From contig JAODUP010000018.1 of NCBI GenBank assembly GCA_025642065.1, positions 62,001 through 126,000 on the forward strand: 64,000 nucleotides of DNA, written 5' to 3'. The notes under the pieces are model-generated. The model was given only the letters and a program-made list of their open reading frames with translations, was not told the origin of the DNA and did no database searches. Shown here piece by piece: positions 52,105-60,200 of this stretch. Origin of the DNA: Paralvinella palmiformis (taxonomy: Eukaryota; Annelida; Polychaeta; Terebellida; Alvinellidae). Both the position numbers and the translations under genes were made by a program. Positions within the stretch are counted from its first letter, which is position 1. Every line of letters begins with the position of its first letter.

Positions 52105-53616
52105 CGTGTGAGCTCCGTTAGCACCTGTCCACGGTCGGCATCTAATGGGATTTTATTGTCATCCGACCTTCCAGTGCTAAGATGAACTTAATTAGTTATT
52201 ATTTCGGGCATTTCTATCCTATTATCCGCGCACATAAACCTGGGATGGTTGTCCTCCTTGTAAGCCAACACCTATCCTGAATGGATAGGATGTTAGCTTG
52301 TTAGCGGGTGGCTTAGCCGATTGATGATCAAGCTATTATTAGTCCCTTTGGACTGATCGGCGAGCTAGGTGTTAGGTCGGCCTACAGGTGAGGTACACGA
52401 TCCAAAATGAATTCCATTCTGCAATTTTAATAAAGGAACTGCTCGGGGCACACTTTGCTTCACGCGGTACCAGACGTGTGTTTTTCTTCTTCTTTCTTTG
52501 CGTTAAAACCAGTTCCAATCGCATGATAATTAGTCCCCCCCCCCCCCCGCCCCACACCTACCAAGTTCTTTTTGGGTAACATTAGTATAAAGGTTGTCTA
52601 CTGGAACGCGTCGTATACATAGGGGACGAACTCCTCTTTATCCCTGGTGGCCCATTAAACTTAATGCGTCCTGAAAAACAGCCATGAAATAAGATCATTT
52701 TCACGTTTCTCTTTGACTTTGCGTGCACCGAGATCGGAGTGGTTAATTTGATACATCTTCCTAACTGGATGACAGTAGATATCGGTTTATAAATAATAAG
52801 TTTTTATGCATAATCTTTATTACCTAAACATGTTGTGTGTTGTTGGGTTTTTCTTTTTTTGTGTGGGGGGGGGGGGTTGAAACTGAATCTTGATTTATTT
52901 CTTCTAATGTTCACTTTTAGTTTCGGCCCAAAGGGTATCTGTTTTATATGATTGTATTTTGTATTATGTGTTAGTGAAAATCATTAGTATAGATGTATTT
53001 AATAAACTATTATGTGTTGTGGATTCAAATCCATGTGTTGTGGGTTCTAATCCAACTCAAGAGCTGTATTAGTGGGTTGTTTCCCTAAGAGTCAGGGCGC
53101 CTCCATGGTCTAACTGATAGCGCGTTGGATCACAGATCGCTACCACCTGAGTTCGAATCTTGGTATGGGCATATCTGAAGGATGTTTCATCTTTGACTTC
53201 GCTTCATTAGCTTTGAAGGTCCCATTTAGCCTGCCGTATGCACAGAAGTGGCCGTAAAACATCAATCATCATAATCATCATAAACTGTTATCAGTCTGTT
53301 TGATGGTTTATGTTAAAAAAAATTGTTACATAAGCAGCTAGTGATTTGGGGACGTTTTCACAGTTTGCGCGGTAAGAGTTAGGAAACATTTGTCTGGCCA
53401 ATCGTGTTCATCATAAAACTAGATTTATAACTGGATAGCAGAACCATCTTAGGTAATTCCACTCTAAAGTCTGAACTACCGATCTAGATGGTGAATGGAT
53501 CAGTTCTTTGCCTGGCAGGAATCTGGATGGATAATATCAATTTGTTCCAAAAAAATATTTGAAATATTTTCAAACTCTGACCATCTCGTTTCTTCATACA
53601 GTTAATAATACTACTA

Positions 53617-53656
<40 letters not shown>

Positions 53657-56600
53657 CAAGCGCTCTTACTAGCAAGAGCCATTCAGGACATTTGATATAT
53701 TCTCACGTAATCCAAGTATTGTTTATTGATAAAAGCTCACAGTCAGCCGTTTAGTTGTTCTTTAGTCTGTTATGACATTTTAAGAATTATGTCTTTTATT
53801 ACATTATTATAATACCAAACTTATAAAACGCTCTTTTCATACTCTTTCAAAAGCGCTGTACATAAACATCAAAACGGCTGGAGAACAAATGCGTTTTCAG
53901 CAACATCTTAAAACTTTTCAGTGTTTTTGAGTCACGAATGTGAGCTGTGAGTGCATTCCATCAGCATATGTTCAGCATTAGACCTACCAACTCATTGATA
54001 AGCTAGTTAAGTCACAAACTAACAAGTCCACATCTTTAATAAACTATAATGTGTACATAGTCCCATCATATAGGATCAGTGAGTGAGTCAGTCAGTTAGT
54101 CAGTCTGTCTGTCTGTTTTTTGTCTAGTTTTGACACTAGTCACACCTGAGACATACGGCTATGGGGAGACTCTTAGGGAATTAATGATTAATTGATTGTG
54201 CATATGGTAGGTTAAATGGGCCGAGTGACATCCAAAGGTAATGAAACGAAGTCAAAGATGAAACACCCTTCAATTATGCCGACGCCGAGATTCGAACTCA
54301 GGTAGTAGTGATCTGTGATCCAACGCGCTATCAGTTAGACCACGGGGCGTCCTGACCATTAGGGAAACAACCAACCAATACATCTCTGAGTTGGACTTGA
54401 ACCCACAACACATGGACTTGAACCCACAACACATGTTCACTGGTCACCAGTCACCTGCCTAACCGTGACCTGAAAGATAACGGCTTAAAACTGATGGTAC
54501 CTTTATCAAATTATCCGGCTCTAGGTGAATTAGTAGACGTCTATCTTTGAGTAAATCTCATGTAAATTGGTAGACGTCTACCTTTGGCAAATCTGTAGAT
54601 GAATTAGTAGACATCTACCTTTTGGTAAATCTGTAGGTGAATTAGTAGACATTTACCTTTTGGTAAATCTGTAGGTGAATTAGTAGACATTTACCTTTTG
54701 GTAAATCTGTAGGTGAATTAGTAGACATTTACCTTTTGGTAAATCTGTAGGTGAATTAGTAACCGTTTATCTTTACTGGACCTCTGCTGTCTTCAGATAA
54801 GCTTGGCAAGGAGTTCCTATTCTATTCAGCATTACCAAATTGAAAGTATGTATTCAGTTTTGATGATGACCATTACAATAAAGACATTGTTGATAACTGT
54901 CTTTTGTTGCTGTGGCGGAAAACATTACAGCGCAACTGAATGTTTTAAATGGAACAGAAAAGATTTTGTTTGCCCACACACGAAGAAGATGTACCCGTAC
55001 GTGATATCCTGGCGTTAAGTGTGGTTTTGGTGTGTGAAGATGTTGACTGATGTTAAGAAGCCGCGATGTACCATCTGTGTCATTGTGCGTACTAACCCCA
55101 GACCTATGTCACTTAGCAGTACTGACCTGAGCTGCCGAACATGAAATATGTCATGTTTATGTTCTGTGATAATGTCTAGCGCTTGGGGCTTGATTATCTA
55201 GGTACTATGTGGCTAATTGTCCCTTTAGGTCAGGATTTATGCCCCTCTCCCCATCCCGCTCTCTCTCTATTACACGCACACAAACACACGTATACTCTCA
55301 CATACGCACACGTATATCCTCACACATACACATACACACACACACAGTAAAAAATCATACATTCTAATATAACTGCACAAAATCTGTTTATCAATCTATC
55401 ATGTTACTATTACCATAAGTTACTACTGTAGCTAAGCTAGTTCTCATTTAGGAATCTACATTAATTAAAGATGAGCAAGTTTATTTTGGGCTCTTTCATT
55501 CACCGTACGAGCATTAACCGGAAATGGTTGTAATTCTTGTAATAAAACATTATTATAGAAATATATCAACACCGGTCATCTGGTATATTGCGGGCGTGTG
55601 TGTGCGCGCTCACACTCACACACGACAGTACATAACACGATGCATGATCTAATAGATATGAAGAAACTTGCAGAATTTCACAAACAACTTTAACAGTAAG
55701 GCTGCCATTGTTTTCAATAGTAGATAAGTTTCCTGTGAAATAGATAAAAATAATAATCAGTGAATAAAATCCCAATTTTGAGGCAAACATGGGAAGCTAT
55801 TTTACCTGACTTACCTCAGTGGTGCAGTGGTTAGAGTGCTGTTCTGCAAATATCTGGGTAGCTGGTTCGAATCCAGCTCATCCCTGTGTTTGTGAGATAT
55901 CTTTCCCTAGGGTGTTGCCCCTAGCCACGTGTCCCGAGTGTTACCAAGGCTAAATAATTCACATCAACTCAACCTCAAGGGCACCTCCGTGGTCTAGTTG
56001 GTAGCGCGTTGGACCACAGATCACTACCACCTGAGTACGAATCTCGGCGTGGACATATCTGAAGGGTGTTTCATCTTGGACTTCGCTTCATTACCTTTGG
56101 AGGTCGCTCGGCCCATTTAGCCTACCATGTGCACAAAAGTGGCTGTAAAACACCAATCAACTCAACCTCAACAACTATATCAATATAATTAATTTTGCTT
56201 TAGTTTTTATTATCATAAATGTTGTATTAATCAACGTGTGTGTATGACGCTCAAATTTAGGTTAATTGATGCCAAGGATTCATTCGCGTTCCCTGTTTTC
56301 ATTGAACCATCCATTAATAAGCTTCCAATTACACGGAGTCTATTGTAAGTGCGTATTAGGCGTATTGATAGTCGGCACAAACATTACTCGGTCATTTTAC
56401 TCGGAATTTGTGGGACCGAGGGCCAGGGATTGTATGATGATTATTCTTATCGGCATGTTTTTATGGTTCATTATTGACGCGTCCATTGACCGAGCATAGG
56501 AAGCGACGTAAAAGATCCATCTATCCCGCATAAACAATAAGTGATATTAATATACGGAGCATCATTACCTTGTAGTGGCTCGGTCCTCATTACAGGCGGA

Positions 56601-57226
56601 TGCCGGGTAATAATACCAATCCGTGTCTGCGGCGAGGATCCGGTAATGTATAAATGGCGAGCCATTTAGTTCACCTGGGCGTGTCTTCATCATCGTGGCT
56701 CGGCTTCTCATTTTGGGTTAGCATGTGCCCGCTGATGGGCGCCGATGTCGATCAATGAAAAGTGGTTACACCGCTGCTGATGCCACAGTAACTACTGGCA
56801 GCATCGTGGCCGAATTACTCCCCTAATGGCTAACCATACAGTTGCGGGTGTTTAGCGATCCGTTCATTCTTCACCGACAATGGCATCGTTGTTGGCGCGT
56901 TTCGGAGCCGTTGTTTCTACGTGCCGTGGCCTCCGATCCGCAGGTGGCATTGGGCTCCGGACCTGTCAGACGGATGCCTGTCTCCTCCTTAAGTACCTTG
57001 TCAAGTGTACAGTAACAATACGAATACTAATAATCGATCTTTATCTCGAGATTGTTGCATATATTTCTCGGTTAATGTGACCGTTGGCTAACATGAAATA
57101 AGAGTGAATTATCGAATGATGATATACGGATGTTGGCCAGGTTATGGGTTGTTATGGAGAAAGCAAGCAACAGTTGGAATTTTTGCAATCTATTTAAGTG
57201 TATATCATGTTCATCTTTGATGTATT

Positions 57227-57266
<40 letters not shown>

Positions 57267-60200
57267 TGCCTCGTTAATGAATATTAATCACACATCCAAT
57301 GTTTTCAGTATTCTAGCAATTTACAACAACAAAAAATACATACAAGTAATTCTATAGTATGTTATATATTGAACGGCGATATTTTAAGCCAGGATTCAAT
57401 GGAGTTTCTGAACTCGGTGATATTAAGACAAACGATGAAATGACATAGATATAAAGCCGTGCTCTAGTGTAGAGACCAGATACCAATGTGTCTCGCGCGT
57501 GACGGGTTTCCTTGTTGTACAGAGTTCACTCGTCTTACAATGTCTGACCAGTAAATTGTTGAGGACAGATATCGGTGCTAACAATGGCTGCAGATGTTAA
57601 TTCCATTACTGGCACACTTGGATCATTGTTAGCCCACAATCTGGCATGATTAACACCTGGACAATGTTCTGACGAGGCCGAGCGTTGATGGATCGTGGCG
57701 AAGACGATTCTCTCTGTTAAATGTCAAGGTTTTGTCTGATCTTCACCGGGATTCCTATTTCTGCCGGGGGTTGCCGGTGAATCTCGCCAGATGATGCTCG
57801 ACATTGCTCGTACTTCGGGGAGTATCCCCGGGCTGTCGCTTGTTTGGCGCATTTCATACAGACCGTTATATATAATGCATCAATGGCAACAAATGGAGAT
57901 GAGCGGTCTTATCAAACGCTTTAAAGCGTTTAGACAGGACCGCATTTATTGTGTCAAATATAAAGAGAAATTTATAGAATAGGCGGAGAGCAGGAATCGA
58001 GGAAAATTCTCTGTTATCCATTCTTTTGGATTCCACGTAATATCCATCAGATGTCGTCTCCTGAAGTGATATCTCTAGCCGCAGTACAGCCAGACCAGTG
58101 TGACGTCGGGTGTCTTAGCCAATAGGAGAAGGCTTGACTGGAGAACCGTTGTGTCCACCAGCTAAGTTAACGCACAACGCAATAATTATACTATGCCTGG
58201 AGCGGCCCGTTTTACTCTGGATTGGTATTTATATGACAGAGAGTTTCTTCTTTCTTTGATCCAAGTTAATGTTATCATTGTTAGTAGACGCATCATAACC
58301 ATTTAGCTTAAAGGCGGGCCTTCATTTGATCTTCTTTAGCTACTTCAATCTACTGCCGGTAGATTGATATCAAAAGAGAAATATGTCCACTCAAGCATGG
58401 CCAGTTATGATGTCCATTAGACTGGTAATTGTGTTTATTGTTAAAGCTTCAAAGACTGATGATTGTATTCATTTCAGCATAATCAATTGTTTAATGACCC
58501 TAAATCTAATAACTATCGCTCAACAACATGTGACACACACGCACGCGCGCACGCACGCATACACATGCATATCAAATAATAATACTATTTTATATATTAA
58601 TAAATGTGGATTGCTCTAAGGTGCTTTATACTGAAAACACAAATAAAAACATATCATGGTTCATCTTTTTTACATAAGTATACAGAGGCTGTTATTTATA
58701 AGTAGCTTAATTTATATTCCACAGCCTCAAAGCTCATGATTGGACAGTGAGCAGGCAATCTTACTAGCATGTACTTTTGAAGCAACTTGCTTAAATAGAT
58801 TTGTGCTGGTCCACACAGTTCTTTGAATGTATGAAACTGAATATCGTCCAACGCTCTGAATTGTAAAAGATACGAGTTCAGCTGGAATGTAATTGGTGTT
58901 ATATGGCGAAGTTTAAAGGGACAGTCCACGTAAAAAAATATTTTTAAATATGTAACGCTTAGAACAGTAACCAAAAATTCCACGACAATAATCAGGAAAT
59001 ATACCTGATATCATAGTTAAAGGGAAATAATCCAAATTACTGTCGGACCGCCATTACGACTGCACCGGAAGCCAGATTCGAAGGCAGGAAGGAGAAAACT
59101 GAATTGTTCTGACGTCACATGGTCACTATCTAGACTGACGCAGATTATAGTTTCTCTTGAGCATTATAATTTCTGGGCCATTTTGAATTTGATACGCTCA
59201 AGTGATGTCAGCATTCAGGAGCTTCCGGTCTCTGTCTAGCTTCAAAATGGCAGCGCCCACGGCCATTAAAATTTATTAATCAGCAGTTTGACCTGGATTA
59301 TTTAATATGTGGGGTGATCGTTTACACATTTTGACATTATTTATGATATTTGTGAGTATAGCTGTATTACAGTAGTCCTGAAAATTTGAAATGAAGGTGG
59401 ACTATCCCTTTAACCAGCATGTTACTACTCATGCAGCATAATTCTGTACTTGTGTGTGCAGTTCATTAAAGACAGAAGTATTTTATATTGCAATAATTCA
59501 TTGCTGTAATCCAGTCATGAAATTATAAGGTCTTGGACTAAAGTATTACATGTTTCATCAACCATGTACTTATAAATAAGCCTTATGTTCTGTATTTGGT
59601 AATAGTGGGATTTACCTATAGAATCTATCTGCTTCTATGTTTCAAAAGAGATCAGCTTGATTGATCATGATTTTGATCATAATAAAGATCCATCTCGTCT
59701 GTTTTTCAATTGTATTCTTTGTCTGAACCGACATAGACATTTATTAATCGATTCATTTGGCATTTCTAACCATGAAAGTGAATGCGCATCTGACTTTCGG
59801 TATCCAGACAAAATATGACAGGACAAAATGGGTGCATTCAGATATGCATTTCACTGAATGCATGTGCGCATCCCACACACACACACACACACATACACAC
59901 ACACACATATGCACACTAAAATACACACAGACGTGCACGCTAACACATGTGCACACTAACACACAGACACACACGCACACTTTCAATGGTAACTTGCTAT
60001 TTTCAGAACCAAAAGATGAGAAGCGAATTTGTTTTTATTACGACCAGAATGGTCACTGCAGGAGAGGTGAAAATTGTCCATTTGAACATGTTAGGACCCG
60101 TGGTAGGTATTACTGAATGGTGATGAAGCTAAAGTTTGAATTTAACCTTGATTACATGTAGATAAATGTCACTGCTCGGGCTGCATCAGTTATTCTCTAA

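Noticed and set aside
54797..54845. 49-nt exon-like block whose phases would link 46621 to the CCCH exon
   Set aside because: It abuts a minisatellite, encodes no known motif, and the direct 38752-60007 join gives a better protein.
59753..60116. Long + strand frame running through CA repeats into the zinc-finger exon
   Set aside because: Only the part after the acceptor at 60006 is coding; the rest is microsatellite translation.
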